Shown: positions 1-10,638, counted from the first letter of the stretch. The stretch: DNA of 64,000 bases from Megasphaera sp. MJR8396C (GCF_001546855.1 NZ_KQ958179.1:36307-100306), one strand, 5' to 3'. The notes: generated by a model from the letters alone, not told the origin. Translations and numbers: made by a program.

Positions 1-444
1 GTCACAAAAATCTCCCAGACCGACACCAGCAACACCTGGGATACGAACAGCTCCACGTCGTCCTCTTCGTCGAGTTCATCCAGTTCTTCAGCCAGCGTCA
101 TCTACTATTACGTCACCCTCGACGTCAATGACCCTGACGACGTCTTAAAACTGGGCATGACGGCCCGCGTCGACATTACGACGTCGGAAAAACAAGACGC
201 CTTAGTCGTCCCCATTGCCGCCTTGAAGACCAATGACTCTGGTTCCTACGTCGTCCGCGTCAACGACGACGGCACGACAGAACAAGTTCCGGTCAAGACC
301 GGTATCTACAGCAGTGACTACGTCGAAATCCTGTCGGGCCTCACCGAAGGCGACAAGGTTTCCATTACCTATACGGCCACCAAGTCCTCTTCGTCATCAT
401 CCTCCTCGAAGAGCAGCAGCCGCCAAGGGCCACCGCCCATGTAA
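1..444 (+). CDS. MacA-like periplasmic adaptor subunit (RND/HlyD family), 5'-truncated by the window edge
   Basis: The frame is open from base 1 to a TAA at 442-444, so only the last 147 residues are visible. The stretch around residues 36-115 ([16 protein letters not shown], then TARVDI, VVPIAAL and GSYVVRV) is typical of the beta-barrel and membrane-proximal domains of MacA/HlyD adaptors, which link an inner-membrane transporter to an outer-membrane channel. MacB-type ATPase and permease genes follow directly, which supports the assignment. Two serine runs are odd: one near residues 18-31, inside or just before the barrel, and one near the C-terminus before the final proline-rich tail. The specific substrate cannot be read from the sequence. 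Confidence 0.85.
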   Translation, partial: VTKISQTDTSNTWDTNSSTSSSSSSSSSSSASVIYYYVTLDVNDPDDVLKLGMTARVDITTSEKQDALVVPIAALKTNDSGSYVVRVNDDGTTEQVPVKTGIYSSDYVEILSGLTEGDKVSITYTATKSSSSSSSSKSSSRQGPPPM

Positions 445-458
445 GGGAGGTCCTTACC

Positions 459-1152
459 ATGAATCCAATCATTGAACTCCAAGGTATCGAAAAGATATAC
501 CACATCGGCGGTGAAGATTTCGCCGCCTTAGCCGGCATCACCCTCAACATCGAAGAAGGGGAATTTGCCGCCCTCATGGGGCCGTCCGGTTCCGGGAAGT
601 CGACGCTGATGAACATCCTCGGCTGCCTCGACCGACCGACAGCCGGCTCCTACCAGCTTGGCGGCAAGGAAGTCGCTCACCTCAATGACGATGAATTAGC
701 CGTCGTCCGCAACCAGCACATCGGCTTCGTCTTCCAGAACTTCAACCTCTTGTCGCGAATCACAGCCCTCGACAACGTCGCCCTGCCCTTGGTATACGCC
801 GGCGTCGGCCGCAAAGAGCGGACTGAACGGGCCATGGATAAACTGAAATCCGTCGGCCTTGAAACCTGGGCCCACCATAAACCAAACGAGCTCTCCGGCG
901 GCCAGCGCCAGCGCGTGGCCATCGCCCGGGCCCTGGTCAACAATCCGCACATCATCATGGCCGACGAACCGACGGGCAACCTCGATACGAAGTCGACCAA
1001 AGACATCATGCGCCTCTTTGAAGAGCTCCACGAAGACCATAAGACGATCATCCTGGTCACACACGAACCGGAAATCGCCGCCTGCGCCACCCGTCAGCTC
1101 CTCTTGTCAGACGGTAAGATTACCAAAGATGCCGGAAAGGGGGTCGTTATGG

Positions 1153-1163
<11 letters not shown>
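459..1163 (+). CDS. macB: MacB-type ABC transporter ATP-binding protein
   Basis: A 234-residue ABC ATPase of the LolD/MacB class. Visible motifs are Walker A (GPSGSGKST, about residues 41-49), the Q-loop FQNFNLL, the signature [15 protein letters not shown], Walker B ([12 protein letters not shown]) and the switch histidine in LVTHEPE. It energises the permease encoded next; in this family ATP hydrolysis at the membrane drives export from the periplasm through the adaptor (mechanotransmission). A good ribosome-binding site (GGGAGG) lies upstream of the ATG. The ATPase and permease are separate polypeptides here, unlike the fused MacB of Escherichia coli. The last 11 bases overlap the permease gene, indicating translational coupling. 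Confidence 0.93.
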
Positions 1164-2370
<1,207 letters not shown>

Positions 2371-2375
2371 AAAAG

Positions 2376-2406
2376 AAGCACTGTTCCTTATGGAGCAGTG
2401 CTTTTT
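2376..2406 (+). terminator. Intrinsic terminator after the efflux operon
   Basis: An 8-bp stem (AAGCACTG / CAGTGCTT) with a 12-base loop followed by five T residues, six bases after the permease stop codon. Confidence 0.85.
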
Positions 2407-2418
2407 GCATGTCAAAAA

Positions 2419-2940
2419 TTATCCGTTCAGCCAGCGGCGCACATCGCTTTCAGCATCTTGAACGGTCGAACCCAGGATGACCAGACTCGTTCCCAAAGTG
2501 GCTTTCGGGCAAAGGGCGTGGATATCTTCCAGGCTGCGGCCGATGCCGCTTCCTTCGTGAGTACAGAAAGGATAGATGGTCTTGCCGGAAAAGTCGTGAT
2601 TTTCTAAAAAGGTCCACATGGCCATGGGCATGGTGCCGCACCAATTGGGATAGCCGAGAAAGACGAGGTCGTAACCGCTGATATCGTCGAGATCCCGGGC
2701 CAGTGCCGGCCGAAGCCTCTTTTCCCATTCATGGCGGGCCAGGGAGACCGTTTCTTTATACTCGTGAGGATAGACGGCTGCCGCGCGGATATGAAACAGG
2801 TCACCGCCGGTCATACGACTGATCATCTTGGCGGCCTGTTCCGTATTGCCGACCTTGAGATTGACGATCTTACCGCTGACGTAATTCATCCCGGCATGTG
2901 AAAAATAGGCGATGAGACATTTTTTCCCCTTGTAATCCAT
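2419..2940 (-). CDS. Flavodoxin family protein
   Basis: A 173-residue flavodoxin-like protein, probably binding FMN and acting in cytoplasmic electron transfer or quinone reduction. The N-terminus has the beta-strand and phosphate-loop region LIAYFSHAGMN, followed later by YDLVFLGYPNWCGTMP and YPFCTHEGSGIGRS, all characteristic of the long-chain flavodoxin_4-type family. I chose the ATG at 2940 because a GGGAGGAG ribosome-binding site precedes it; the longer reading frame to 3033 has no such site. It converges on the efflux operon, whose terminator lies between the two stop codons. No substrate or redox partner can be inferred. Confidence 0.85.
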   Translation of the reverse strand: MDYKGKKCLIAYFSHAGMNYVSGKIVNLKVGNTEQAAKMISRMTGGDLFHIRAAAVYPHEYKETVSLARHEWEKRLRPALARDLDDISGYDLVFLGYPNWCGTMPMAMWTFLENHDFSGKTIYPFCTHEGSGIGRSLEDIHALCPKATLGTSLVILGSTVQDAESDVRRWLNG

Positions 2941-3158
2941 AGACAGGTCACTCCTCCCGGCTCGATGGGCCTCGAACATATTGATTATAATTTCATTATA
3001 CGGCAAAAAGAAAAGCGATTCAATCACCGTCACGAATGGCAGTCATTTTATTTTCTCATGCCTGCCGCCGTCCCCTTACCTTTCCAATGTCCATAGAATG
3101 TAGTAAAATAAAGGAGCTAACAGATTTTTACTATCAACGAACATAAGGAGGTCCATTT

Positions 3159-4400
3159 ATGGCTCACGTAAATGAAAACTACTTGAAACTCCCCGGAAAC
3201 TACCTCTTTGCCACGATTGCAAAGAAAGTAGAAGCCTACTCCAAAGCACATCCGGAAGCGAATATCATCCGTCTCGGCATCGGCGACGTCACCCGTCCCC
3301 TGGCATCGGCCATCATCGACGCCATGCACAAAGCCGTCGACGAAATGGGCAAAGCCGAAACCTTCCGCGGTTACGGCCCCGAACAAGGTTATGACTTCCT
3401 CCGCCAGGCCATCATCGACGGTGACTATAAAACACGGGGCATCGACCTCGATCTTGACGAAGTCTTCGTCGGCGACGGCGCTAAGACAGACGTTGCCTGC
3501 ATCCAGGAAATCTTCGGCAGCGACCTCAAATTCGCCGTAGCCGATCCGGTCTACCCGGTCTATCTCGACTCCAACGTCATGTGCGGTCACACGGGCGAAT
3601 GGAACGCCGAAAAGGGCATTTACGACGGCGTCGTCTACCTTCCCTGCACACCGGAAAATGGCTTCAAAGCCGTACCGCCGACGGAAAAAGTCGACATCGT
3701 CTACCTCTGCAACCCCTCCAACCCGACGGGCACGGCCATGAGCAAAGAAGAACTGGCCAATTGGGTCTCAGCCGCTAAGAAGAACAACTTCATCATCATC
3801 TATGACTCGGCTTATGAAACGTACATCACCGAACCGGACGTTCCCCACAGCATCTTTGAAGTCGAAGGGGCAAAAGAAGTCGCCATCGAACTTCGCTCTT
3901 ACTCCAAATGCGCAGGCTTCACGGGCACTCGCTGCTCCTATGTCGTCGTTCCCCACGCCTGCACGGCTTATAAAAAAGACGGCACGGCTGTCGAACTCAA
4001 TCCCTTGTGGAACCGCCGCCAGTGCACCTTCTTCAACGGCACGCCGTACATCGTCCAGCGCGCTGCCGAAGCGTACTACAGCCCGGAAGGCCAGAAACAG
4101 TGCCTGGCTGACGTCAAATACTACATGGAAAATGCCCACATCATCCGCGACGGCCTAACCAAAGCAGGCTTCACCGTCTACGGCGCAACCAACTCGCCTT
4201 ACGCCTGGGTACAGACGCCGAACGGCATGAAGAGCTGGGACTTCTTCGACCTTCTCCTCGAAAAAGCACACGTCGTAACGACGCCGGGTTCGGGCTTTGG
4301 CCCCCACGGCGAAGGCTACCTCCGCCTGACGGCTTTCGGTACCAAAGAAAATACCATTGAAGCTGTCAACCGCATCGCTAATTTAAATTTATTCAAATAA
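3159..4400 (+). CDS. dapL: LL-diaminopimelate aminotransferase
   Basis: A 413-residue class I/II PLP-dependent aminotransferase. It converts tetrahydrodipicolinate directly to LL-diaminopimelate with glutamate as amino donor, feeding lysine and peptidoglycan synthesis. The family N-terminus (NENYLKLPGNYLFATIAKK) is nearly intact, the PLP-binding region is visible around CNPSNPTGT and YDSAYE, and the Schiff-base lysine lies in SYSKCAGFTGTR. DapL is known from plants, Chlamydiae and some anaerobic Firmicutes and bypasses the succinylase and acetylase branches. The ribosome-binding site AAGGAGG is seven bases upstream of the ATG. The gene is followed after 14 bases by ychF. Confidence 0.96.
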   Translation: MAHVNENYLKLPGNYLFATIAKKVEAYSKAHPEANIIRLGIGDVTRPLASAIIDAMHKAVDEMGKAETFRGYGPEQGYDFLRQAIIDGDYKTRGIDLDLDEVFVGDGAKTDVACIQEIFGSDLKFAVADPVYPVYLDSNVMCGHTGEWNAEKGIYDGVVYLPCTPENGFKAVPPTEKVDIVYLCNPSNPTGTAMSKEELANWVSAAKKNNFIIIYDSAYETYITEPDVPHSIFEVEGAKEVAIELRSYSKCAGFTGTRCSYVVVPHACTAYKKDGTAVELNPLWNRRQCTFFNGTPYIVQRAAEAYYSPEGQKQCLADVKYYMENAHIIRDGLTKAGFTVYGATNSPYAWVQTPNGMKSWDFFDLLLEKAHVVTTPGSGFGPHGEGYLRLTAFGTKENTIEAVNRIANLNLFK

Positions 4401-4414
4401 AGGTGGTTTAACCA

Positions 4415-5521
4415 TTGAGTACAAATTTGGAAGTAGGCATCGTCGGCTTGCCGAATGTCGGTAAGAGCACCCTTTTCAATGCCATTACCAAGGCCGGCGC
4501 AGAAGCGGCAAACTATCCCTTCTGCACGATTGAACCGAACGTCGGTATCGTAGAAGTACCGGATCCGCGCATCCAGGTCCTGACCGACATGTACAACCCG
4601 AAGAAAACGATTCCCGCCGTCATGCGTTTCGTCGATATCGCCGGCCTCGTTGCCGGTGCCTCCAAGGGCGAAGGCCTGGGCAATAAGTTCCTCAGCCATA
4701 TCCGCGAAACCGACGCCATCGCCGAAGTCGTCCGCTGCTTTGAAGATTCAAACATCACCCACGTCGACGGCTCCATCGATCCCATTCGTGACATCGAAAC
4801 GATCAATACCGAGCTCTGCCTGGCCGACCTGGAAACAGTACAGAAACGGGCCGACCGCATCGCCAAAGTTGCCCAGTGCGGCGATAAAGAAGCCAAGGCC
4901 GAATACGACGTCCTGAAAAAAGTCCTGGCCTGCCTTGAAAACGGCGAACCGGCCCGCAAAGCCGGTCTTACCAAAGACGACCTGCCTCAGGTCAAAGACC
5001 TCAACCTCTTGACCTTAAAGCCCATCATCTACATCGCCAACGTCGCCGAAGATGAAGCCGGCGACCCCGATTCCAACCCCAACGTCAAACGCGTTGAAGA
5101 ATACGCCGCTCAGGAAGGCGCCCAAGTCGTCGCCGTTTCGGCCAAGATCGAAGCGGAAATCGCCGAGCTTCCTGCCGACGAAGCCGCCGTCTTCTTAGAA
5201 GAACTGGGACTCCCCGAATCGGGCCTCGATAAGCTCATCAAAGCCAGCTATGCCCTCCTCGGCCTGATCAACTTCTTCACCGCCGGGGCCGACGAAGTCC
5301 GTGCCTGGACCATCGTCAACGGCACGAAGGCCCAGAAAGCTGCCGGCAAGATCCACACCGACATCGAACGGGGCTTCATTCGCGCTGAAATCGTCTCTTA
5401 CGACGACCTCATCGCCTGCGGCAGTGAACAAGGAGCCAAAGAAAAAGGCCTGGTCCGCCTCGAAGGAAAGGATTACATCATGAAAGACGGCGATGTAACT
5501 TATTTCCGTTTCAACGTCTAA
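4415..5521 (+). CDS. ychF: Redox-regulated Obg-family ATPase/GTPase YchF
   Basis: A 368-residue YchF protein with G1 GLPNVGKST at residues 11-19, the G3-like [16 protein letters not shown], the non-canonical G4 position (NVAE replaces NKxD, which explains ATP preference in this family) and a C-terminal TGS domain ending in [11 protein letters not shown]. YchF associates with ribosomes and modulates stress responses and translation. The start is a TTG at 4415 preceded by AAAGGTGG, and the N-terminus [14 protein letters not shown] fits the family exactly. It is cotranscribed with dapL with 14 bases between them, and a strong terminator follows. Confidence 0.95.
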   Translation: MSTNLEVGIVGLPNVGKSTLFNAITKAGAEAANYPFCTIEPNVGIVEVPDPRIQVLTDMYNPKKTIPAVMRFVDIAGLVAGASKGEGLGNKFLSHIRETDAIAEVVRCFEDSNITHVDGSIDPIRDIETINTELCLADLETVQKRADRIAKVAQCGDKEAKAEYDVLKKVLACLENGEPARKAGLTKDDLPQVKDLNLLTLKPIIYIANVAEDEAGDPDSNPNVKRVEEYAAQEGAQVVAVSAKIEAEIAELPADEAAVFLEELGLPESGLDKLIKASYALLGLINFFTAGADEVRAWTIVNGTKAQKAAGKIHTDIERGFIRAEIVSYDDLIACGSEQGAKEKGLVRLEGKDYIMKDGDVTYFRFNV

Positions 5522-5559
5522 CCAATCGCTAACATCTGACAACCTCTAAAATACGAAAA

Positions 5560-5606
5560 AAGCTCATCCCGTGACAGCAGTTTACTGCCATGGGATGAGC
5601 CTTTTT
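5560..5606. terminator. Bidirectional intrinsic terminator
   Basis: Stem AGCTCATCCC / GGGATGAGC with A-rich and T-rich flanks on both sides, lying between the convergent ychF and XRE regulator genes. It can terminate both. Confidence 0.85.
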
Positions 5607-5857
5607 CATAAGACTTGTACTTCTTCTTCACTCTTCAGATTGGGTCGAGGCGTCCGTTCATCCGTCAGCCCGGCAATGTAATCTAACGAAGTATGATACA
5701 GCTTCGCCAGTTGAATCAGTTTTTCCACGGGAATCTTCCGTTTCCCCAATTCGTACATGCCGTACCCGACTTGTGAACATTTTAAGATTTTGGCTACATC
5801 AGCTTGAGAAAGTCTCGCCTCCAATCGGAGCGTCTTCAAACGGCTGTAGTATTTCAT
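5606..5857 (-). CDS. Small XRE-family helix-turn-helix regulator
   Basis: An 83-residue Cro/C1-type DNA-binding protein. The HTH occupies about residues 4-60: LKTLRLEARLSQADVAKILK, then VGYGMYELGKRKIPVEKLIQLAKLYHTSLDYIAGLTD. No effector domain is present. The ATG at 5857 is chosen because AGGTGAT precedes it; two further in-frame ATG codons upstream have poorer sites. The first helix-turn is typical of stand-alone phage-like or housekeeping XRE repressors. No target genes can be named. It is transcribed away from the glcD terminator. Confidence 0.88.
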   Translation of the reverse strand: MKYYSRLKTLRLEARLSQADVAKILKCSQVGYGMYELGKRKIPVEKLIQLAKLYHTSLDYIAGLTDERTPRPNLKSEEEVQVL

Positions 5858-5936
5858 GTCATCACCTGTTTTCATCATTATCGTATTCCAGAAGTACATT
5901 AGTAATGTCCTTTATACTATTATAGTAAATATATAA

Positions 5937-5978
5937 AAAGACGGCAACGATTATCTGCATATAATCGTTGCCGTCTTT
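5937..5978 (-). terminator. Intrinsic terminator of the glcD-like gene
   Basis: A near-perfect 17-bp stem (AAGACGGCAACGATTAT and its complement) with a six-base loop. On the minus strand it is followed by a T run, 29 bases after the stop codon of the dehydrogenase gene. Confidence 0.9.
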
Positions 5979-6006
5979 GCAAGTTAGGCAATCTTTTATG
6001 AAATAC

Positions 6007-7416
6007 TTAACAAATTTGTACCAATTTACCGGGATTCATTACATTATTGGGATCTAAAGCCTTCTTAATGGCTTTGATGACATTTAGTTCTGCTTCCGGC
6101 GTGCAAAGGGCGAACTCTTCCAATTTCTTAAATCCGACGCCGTGTTCGCCGGACATCTTGCCGCCCAGAGCATAGACACGAGGGAAGAGGTCGCGGTGGA
6201 AGGCCTTGATCTTTTCAAACCATTCTTCCGGTGAGAGGCCCTTCGCATTCAAAGGCAGGACGTGGATGTTCCCATCGCCGATATGAGCAACAGTGACGCA
6301 GTAGAGATCGTACTTTTCGCGAAGTTCCGGAATCTGTTTGGTGATATCGGGAATCTTATCGAGGGGAACGACGAAATCTTCCGTCTGGAACATCTTGTCG
6401 ACGTCGCGGGCCGCTTCAGCAAACTGCTTGCGCAGCTTCCAAATACGCTTATCGGCTTCAAATTCGTCGATAGACCCATTTTCTTCGGCCAAATCGCAGA
6501 GCTGTTCCATCTTGCGGTCCGAATCGTCTTCACTGAAGGATTCGACGGTGACGATGACGTAGTCGCAGCCTTCGTCGACGTGGGGCATCTTCATATCCAA
6601 GAACTTGCAGGTCATGCGCAGCGCTTCATTGTCCATGAATTCAATACTCGTCGGGTCGATGCCGGCTTTCAAAATTTTATTCGGCAGGGCGAAGGCTTCT
6701 TCATCGGTCTTGAATACGCAGACCATATTGAAGGTATACGGCGGCATGGGGCGGAGTTTGACCGTGACTTCCGTAATGATGCCGAGGACGCCTTCCGAGC
6801 CGGCAAAGAGCTGTTCCAGGCAAAGGCCGGTAGAACATTTCTTTAAGCGGGCACCGGCATCGAGGATATCCCCCGTCGGCGTAACGACTTTCAGGCTGTA
6901 GATCTGGTTGCGCGTCGTCCCGTATTTAACGGCTTTATTGCCGCCGGCATTGTTGGCTACGTTGCCGCCGATCATGCTGCTGTCAGCGCTGGACGGATCA
7001 CCGGCGTACAGGAGGCCGTGTTTAGCCGCTTCCCGCTGCAGGTCACCGGTGATGACCCCGGTCTGGCAGACGGCATACATATTGTCGGCATCAAAGGTGA
7101 GAATCTGATTCATCCGTTCCAATTCGACGACGATGCCGTGATAGACAGGGATAGCGCCGCAGGCAACACCGGAACCGGCCGAACGAGGCGTAATCGGTAC
7201 CAGGTATTTATTGGCCAGTTTGACGACTTCCGCCACTTCTTCCGTCGAGCCCGGGAAGACGACGACTTCCGGTTTATGGAAATAATGAGAGTTCCCTTCT
7301 TCATCGGTCTGATATCTTTCGAGATAATCGTCATCGGTCTTAACGAACTTATCCCCCAAGACGCGACGTAATTCATCTAATAAAGCTGGTGTAACGGAAT
7401 TAAATGATGCTGCCAT
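6007..7416 (-). CDS. FAD-binding oxidoreductase, GlcD / D-lactate dehydrogenase type
   Basis: A 469-residue member of the GlcD/D-2-hydroxyacid dehydrogenase family (vanillyl-alcohol-oxidase fold). FAD-binding motifs are present at PRSAGSGVACGA and GGNVANNAGGNKAVKYG. The C-terminal catalytic half has VTVAHIGDGNIHVLP and GGKMSGEHGVGFKK, which carry the histidines and acid residues used for substrate oxidation. The enzyme oxidises a 2-hydroxy acid such as D-lactate or glycolate. In lactate-fermenting anaerobes, relatives pass electrons to EtfAB, but no etf gene is adjacent here. It is transcribed alone from a clear promoter and ends at a strong terminator. Lactate as substrate is inference. Confidence 0.9.
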   Translation of the reverse strand: MAASFNSVTPALLDELRRVLGDKFVKTDDDYLERYQTDEEGNSHYFHKPEVVVFPGSTEEVAEVVKLANKYLVPITPRSAGSGVACGAIPVYHGIVVELERMNQILTFDADNMYAVCQTGVITGDLQREAAKHGLLYAGDPSSADSSMIGGNVANNAGGNKAVKYGTTRNQIYSLKVVTPTGDILDAGARLKKCSTGLCLEQLFAGSEGVLGIITEVTVKLRPMPPYTFNMVCVFKTDEEAFALPNKILKAGIDPTSIEFMDNEALRMTCKFLDMKMPHVDEGCDYVIVTVESFSEDDSDRKMEQLCDLAEENGSIDEFEADKRIWKLRKQFAEAARDVDKMFQTEDFVVPLDKIPDITKQIPELREKYDLYCVTVAHIGDGNIHVLPLNAKGLSPEEWFEKIKAFHRDLFPRVYALGGKMSGEHGVGFKKLEEFALCTPEAELNVIKAIKKALDPNNVMNPGKLVQIC

Positions 7417-7500
7417 ATATAAACGCTTCCCCTCTGTCAGTCTGGATTTATGTATTCCAAAAGGCTATAGTAAATTCACTTCTTCATGGAAGTTGAACAT

Positions 7501-7528
7501 AGTATACCATATCCCAAAGACTTGTAAA
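7501..7528 (-). promoter_or_regulatory. Promoter of the glcD-like gene
   Basis: Minus-strand -10 TATACT (7501-7506) and -35 TTTACA (7523-7528) with a 16-base spacer, about 85 bases upstream of the start codon. Confidence 0.6.
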
Positions 7529-7673
7529 GCCACTTTTTCTTCATTTCTTAGGATTACACCCGTTTATTCTCTAATCTTGAAATGAAAGAACGTGATTTTT
7601 ACATAAAGTTTTACGTTTTACGGCAGCATCACTTTTACCGGTTATATTTATTTTTTATATCTTCTATGCTTGA

Positions 7674-9575
7674 TTAAGATTCAGCCAGTGATTCCCACTC
7701 TTCATAGGCGGCATCGAGCTTGGCCTGGGCCGCTTCATAGTCCGCCGTCAGGCTCATCATAGCCTCGGCGTCGGTCTGATTTTCAGGCATATTCATCTTT
7801 ACTTCATACATTTTAAGGGTCGCTTCGAGTTCAGCGATCTTCAGCTCTAACTTTTGAAGCTTCGCTTCCTGACCGTAGACCGGTGCCTTTTGAACTTTGG
7901 CGGCCGGAGCCGGTGCCGACGACTTTTTGGCCGCCGTGTCTTTTTCCGGAAGGGCTTCTATTTCATCTTCGGCAGAAAGTTCCTGGGCTTCCCGGAGTTT
8001 TTCCCGATAATAGCTGTAGTTTCCGACGTATTCCGTCAGTTTCTTGTTTTCGAGAACCAGCGTACGGCGAGTAATCTTATCGAGGAAATAACGGTCATGG
8101 GAAATGACGAGATAGGTCCCGCCAAAATCGAGGAGAGCCTGTTCAAGGACTTCTCGCGTGGGAATATCCAAATGGTTGGTCGGTTCGTCGAGGATGAGGA
8201 AATTAGGTCCCTGCAAAAAGAGTTTGAGCAGAGCCACTCGCGCCTGTTCCCCACCGCTTAAGCTGTCGATGACCTTAAAGACGTCGTCGCCGCGGAAGAG
8301 GAAGTGGCCTAAGGCCGACCGGGCTTCGTCTTCGCCGTAACTGAAGGCATTCATGATTTCATCGAGAACGGTCCAGGCCCCGTGAAGTTCCGTATGTTCC
8401 TGAGCAAAGTAGCCGATATGGACCTTGCTGCCCAGGGTAATATGGCCGTCTGTCGGCTCCTTTTCCCCCATGATCATGCGGATAAGGGTCGTCTTCCCGG
8501 CTCCGTTGGGGCCGATGAGGGCCGCCGCTTCCCCGCGGCGCAGGAGAAGGGACAGATGATCAAAGAGCTGACGGTCGGCAAAACCACCACTGACCTTATC
8601 GAGGGTCAGTACCTTTTGGCCGCACTCTTCGACGGGCTTAAAATTAAAGCAAAGGGATGCTTCATCGGGCTGCCATTCGATCCGTTCCAATCGATCGAGC
8701 TGAGACTGGCGGCCCCGGGCCTGTTTTGCCTTGATGCCGGCCTTGTATTTACGAATATATTCTTCCGTCTCATGAATATGTTCCTGCTGTTTCTTATAGG
8801 CCCGTTCGAGGGCTTTTTGCTGCTGGTCGTGCTGTTCGACATAGCGCGTATAATTGCCCTTGTACTTGGTCACCTTGCCGTGAGACAGCTCTAAGATGCC
8901 TGTCGCTACCCGGTCGAGGAAATAACGGTCATGGGAAACGATGAGAATGCCGCCGCCGTACGACAAGAGGTAGCCTTCGAGCCATTCCAGCATGTCCATG
9001 TCGAGATGGTTCGTCGGTTCGTCGAGGAAGAGATAGTCCGGACGGCGCACTAAGGCCTTGGCCAAATTGATGCGCGTCTTCTGGCCGCCGGAAAAACTCT
9101 GGACAGGCCGATCCATGTCGGCTTCCGAAAAGCCGAGACCGCGGACGATTTTGCGGGACATCGATTCGTACTCATAGCCGCCGAGCCATTCAAAGCGCTC
9201 CTGAAGGCGGGCATAGCGATTCATCAGCCCTTCGTCATCGGGGCTGGCCTGCATCTCCTTTTCAAGGACTTTCAAATCCTTTTCCATGCGCATGACGTCC
9301 TGCCAGGCCTCGGTAATCAACTGGCCGAGGGTAATGTCGTCGGCATAGGTCACATCCTGCTGCAAATAGCCGATAGACTCCCCTTCCGATACGATAAAGG
9401 CACCGGCATCGTATTCCTCTTCCCCAATCAGACACTTGAGGAGCGTCGACTTCCCGGCCCCATTGGCCCCGATAAGGCCGATCCGTTCGCCGCGGCGGAT
9501 TTCAAAACTGACGTCCTGGAAGACCGTGCGCACGCCAAAAGACTTACCCAATTTCTGTACCTTAATGCTGCCCAT
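7674..9575 (-). CDS. ABC-F family ATPase (ribosome-associated)
   Basis: A 633-residue soluble protein with two ABC ATPase domains and no membrane segment. Domain 1 has Walker A GANGAGKST, signature FSGGQKTR and Walker B YLFLDEPTNHLD. Domain 2 has GPNGAGKTT, SGGEQARVALLK and FLILDEPTNHLD. An interdomain linker rich in basic and glutamine residues (about 235-300) matches the P-site tRNA-interacting motif of ABC-F factors, and a C-terminal coiled coil follows a Lys/Ala/Pro-rich hinge. The general architecture resembles Bacillus YdiF/Uup-type proteins, which resolve stalled ribosomes. An antibiotic-protection role cannot be told from sequence alone. Confidence 0.93.
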   Translation of the reverse strand: MGSIKVQKLGKSFGVRTVFQDVSFEIRRGERIGLIGANGAGKSTLLKCLIGEEEYDAGAFIVSEGESIGYLQQDVTYADDITLGQLITEAWQDVMRMEKDLKVLEKEMQASPDDEGLMNRYARLQERFEWLGGYEYESMSRKIVRGLGFSEADMDRPVQSFSGGQKTRINLAKALVRRPDYLFLDEPTNHLDMDMLEWLEGYLLSYGGGILIVSHDRYFLDRVATGILELSHGKVTKYKGNYTRYVEQHDQQQKALERAYKKQQEHIHETEEYIRKYKAGIKAKQARGRQSQLDRLERIEWQPDEASLCFNFKPVEECGQKVLTLDKVSGGFADRQLFDHLSLLLRRGEAAALIGPNGAGKTTLIRMIMGEKEPTDGHITLGSKVHIGYFAQEHTELHGAWTVLDEIMNAFSYGEDEARSALGHFLFRGDDVFKVIDSLSGGEQARVALLKLFLQGPNFLILDEPTNHLDIPTREVLEQALLDFGGTYLVISHDRYFLDKITRRTLVLENKKLTEYVGNYSYYREKLREAQELSAEDEIEALPEKDTAAKKSSAPAPAAKVQKAPVYGQEAKLQKLELKIAELEATLKMYEVKMNMPENQTDAEAMMSLTADYEAAQAKLDAAYEEWESLAES

Positions 9576-9632
9576 ATAGCTTACCCTTACCCTCCTGCAA
9601 GAACTAAAAATCGATTCCTATCATAAGTTATA

Positions 9633-9661
9633 ATTATATCATGAAAAGGCATCTCTCTCAA
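9633..9661 (-). promoter_or_regulatory. Promoter of the ABC-F gene
   Basis: Minus-strand -35 TTGAGA (9656-9661), 17-base spacer and -10 TATAAT (9633-9638). Confidence 0.75.
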
Positions 9662-9788
9662 CGCATGAGGGCTGTGAGGCCTATTCTCCAGACTGCCGTC
9701 GCTATGCGTATCAATCGATATTTACAAGATTCTCTTTTTTATAAATGCCCCTTATTTGCCCCCCTCGGCACTTTTATTTTAATATAAA

Positions 9789-9821
9789 AATAACCACGCG
9801 GCTTATAAACCGCGTGGTTAT
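9789..9821 (-). terminator. Terminator of tRNA-Ala
   Basis: A 12-bp stem (ATAACCACGCGG and complement) just downstream of the tRNA on the minus strand, followed by an AT-rich stretch containing a run of five T. Confidence 0.85.
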
Positions 9822-9832
9822 CACATTTATTA

Positions 9833-9908
<76 letters not shown>

Positions 9909-9928
9909 ATGTATTGGTTACAAAAGAG

Positions 9929-9958
9929 ATTATAGCACTACCAGCTGGTAGCTGTCAA
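9929..9958 (-). promoter_or_regulatory. Promoter of tRNA-Ala
   Basis: Minus-strand -35 TTGACA (9953-9958), 18-base spacer, -10 TATAAT (9929-9934), about 20 bases before the tRNA 5' end. Confidence 0.85.
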
Positions 9959-9963
9959 GCATT

Positions 9964-10419
9964 TTATGCAGCCGGATTATTTTCAATACGACTGTAGGTA
10001 TTTTCGGCGAAGTTCTTCACCGTTTCCGTATCTAGGAGTTCATCGACGCCTAAGGGAATCTCAGCCATGCTTTCGTCGACGTAGACGACGTGCGTACCGG
10101 CAACCCAAACGCCTTCCGGCAGGAGTTCTACGGCCTGACGCAGATTCTTCGAGATGTCGTCAGAGAAGAGGTCGCGGTGCATGGTAGCAAAGAGAGCTAC
10201 TTTCTTAGCCTTCAGCCGCGGCAAAAGGGACCGGGACTTTTCATCGAGCTTAAGATTCAAGAACCAAATGCCGGCAAAGACGATGTCATAATCATCGAAG
10301 CTTTCTGGGGCCTCTTCCATAGGCAGAAAATCGGTGTTGGCTGGTAAAACAGAAAGGACCGCTTCAGCTAATTTTTTCGTTCTTCCCGTTTCGGATGAGT
10401 ATAAGACTAAGGCTTTCAT
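9964..10419 (-). CDS. Short flavodoxin-family protein
   Basis: A 151-residue protein starting with the flavodoxin beta-1 and FMN phosphate-binding loop LVLYSSETGRTKKLAEAV. It continues with a second typical strand, YDIVFAGIWFLNLKLDEKS, in the position of the isoalloxazine-binding loop, and LKAKKVALFATMHRD. It probably carries FMN and transfers electrons or protects against oxidative or nitrosative stress; the subfamily resembles BilS/flavodoxin-like domains, but I would not go further. Its ribosome-binding site is AAAGGAG. An exact 14-bp palindrome lies about 75 bases upstream and may regulate it. The gene stands alone; no redox partner is adjacent. Confidence 0.8.
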   Translation of the reverse strand: MKALVLYSSETGRTKKLAEAVLSVLPANTDFLPMEEAPESFDDYDIVFAGIWFLNLKLDEKSRSLLPRLKAKKVALFATMHRDLFSDDISKNLRQAVELLPEGVWVAGTHVVYVDESMAEIPLGVDELLDTETVKNFAENTYSRIENNPAA

Positions 10420-10494
10420 AAAATCTATCTCCTTTCGCTAGAATAAGTGTCTTTTTCTATGACTCTACTATACGCTAGAAACGAAAAGAACGCC

Positions 10495-10508
10495 GTTGCA
10501 TTTGCAAC
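10495..10508. promoter_or_regulatory. Palindromic operator-like site upstream of the flavodoxin gene
   Basis: Perfect inverted repeat GTTGCA-TT-TGCAAC, located where a -35 region would fall relative to a TATAGT -10 hexamer further downstream on the minus strand. The regulator is unknown. Confidence 0.45.
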
Positions 10509-10638
10509 AAAGAAAATTTATTTTCGAAAGGTCTGCACAGCAAAGGATATCCGAAATCAGGTACACTCTGATCTTCCTAATTCATCGCAAAAAGACGCCA
10601 GCCACAAGGGTTATATTCCGAGCGATTATTTTTTATAC

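Noticed and set aside
859..1152. Long N-terminal extension of the MacB permease frame
   Set aside because: The frame is open by chance across the ATPase gene. The permease begins at the ATG at 1153, which gives the normal family N-terminus.
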